A DNA stretch of 28,700 bases from Viridothelium virens (taxonomy: Eukaryota > Ascomycota > Dothideomycetes > Trypetheliales > Trypetheliaceae): positions 1 through 28,700 of the forward strand of contig ML991905.1 in NCBI GenBank assembly GCA_010094025.1, read 5' to 3'. Every line of letters starts with the position of its first letter. The stretch's first letter is position 1. The notes beneath the pieces were generated by a model. It was not told the origin of the DNA. It saw only the letters and a list, made by a program, of their open reading frames with translations, and made no database searches. Made by a program: the position numbers and the translations under genes. Positions 28,273 through 28,700 of the stretch are shown piece after piece.

Positions 28273-28700
28273 TCACTTCGACGGCGGTGTGATATTCGAG
28301 CTCGAAAAGCTTCGCTTTCCCCAACTCCAGAACCCTCCTCCTCCTCCTCCACCGCCAACGCTATTCGCCGCTTGGTGATTCGGCGGCGTCAAGTCCTTCC
28401 CCTTCCCAGTCGCCTTCTCCTTCTCCTTCTCCTTCTCCTTCTCCTTCTCCTTCTCCTTCTCCTTCTCCTTCTCCTTCTCCTTCCCACCCTCCTTCCCTCT
28501 ATCTCCCGCCTCCTTCTTCTCCCCCCCACCCTCCTCCCTCTCCCGCCCTGCTACCGGCGCCGTCTCCGTCCTCGCCACCGACCCCTGCTGCTTGCCATTC
28601 CCCCCCAAGACACTCACACCCATGCCCACCCCTCCATGCTGACTACTCGGCGTATCAGGCGAACTCGCCGCACTCCCGGACCCCAACACCCGCCGCAGCG
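28273..28700 (-). CDS. 3' end of an unrecognised gene, continuing past the window edge
   Basis: The frame is open to the right edge (reading LRRVLGSGSAASSP at the edge) with no in-frame ATG needed, so the gene starts outside the window. The visible ~142 residues are low-complexity: Ser/Pro, then acidic-basic EREEGGGEKK, about twelve Lys-Glu pairs from a hexanucleotide repeat, a Gly8 run and the C terminus GFWSWGKRSFSSSN. Stop at 28273-28275. A Gly-rich stretch followed by FWSWG and a basic end is all that could be conserved; no family identified. Because the frame is held only by repetitive codons in places, an intron cannot be excluded. Confidence 0.55.
   Translation of the reverse strand, partial: LRRVLGSGSAASSPDTPSSQHGGVGMGVSVLGGNGKQQGSVARTETAPVAGREREEGGGEKKEAGDRGKEGGKEKEKEKEKEKEKEKEKEKEKEKATGKGKDLTPPNHQAANSVGGGGGGGGFWSWGKRSFSSSNITPPSK
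28412..28483. repeat. (CCTTCT)n hexanucleotide microsatellite
   Basis: About twelve near-perfect units, coding Lys-Glu pairs on the minus strand in the last gene. The period of six keeps the frame when copy number changes. Confidence 0.9.

Noticed and set aside
1-28700. CRISPR arrays, rRNA or tRNA genes
   Set aside because: No regularly spaced repeats of the right size, no rRNA-like blocks and no cloverleaf with A/B boxes noticed; a covariance-model scan would be decisive for tRNAs.

Overview
The window looks like nuclear DNA of a filamentous ascomycete (Pezizomycotina). Genes carry short introns of about 48-92 nt with fungal splice signals (GT..AG, CTAAC/CTGAC-type branch sites). There is an AT-rich, repeat-induced-point-mutation (RIP)-like block of dead transposons, a HET-domain gene, and orthologues of an SSU1-type sulfite pump and PRMT3. 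I cannot place it more finely.

Layout. Positions 1-6276 are an AT-rich transposon graveyard. It holds a RIP-degraded Ty3/Gypsy chromovirus (left LTR cut by the window edge, pol remnants, right LTR 4816-5305), an inverted truncated second LTR (5306-5599), and the 3' end of a Tad-like LINE ending in a (GAAA)n tract. Directly beyond this edge lies an intact, intronless 1130-codon gene (6784-10176) joining a multi-pass membrane region to a HET domain. A 179-bp MITE follows (10266-10444). Next is a divergent pair: a PD-(D/E)XK nuclease-like gene (minus) and a protein-kinase-like gene (plus), about 570 bp apart. A Gypsy pol relic with little RIP decay follows on the minus strand (14753-15464).

From 16.3 kb the DNA is mostly housekeeping-like and all genes are on the minus strand: SSU1-like sulfite efflux pump (six exons), PRMT3-like arginine methyltransferase (two exons), a second 179-bp MITE (20773-20951), two unrecognised genes with disordered or basic products, an MFS transporter (four exons), and the 3' end of a gene leaving the right edge with a Lys-Glu hexanucleotide repeat.

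How the genes relate. The left 14 kb has the character of an accessory island: an NLR/HET-type cell-death gene beside a nuclease/kinase pair, embedded in transposons of different ages. The divergent nuclease-like/kinase-like pair is the best candidate for an undescribed functional unit, possibly related in logic to eukaryotic REase/kinase effectors or allorecognition systems. That is inference from motifs read by eye. The right half shows no obvious pathway linkage. All exon models were assembled by hand; total coding length divides by three for every spliced model given.
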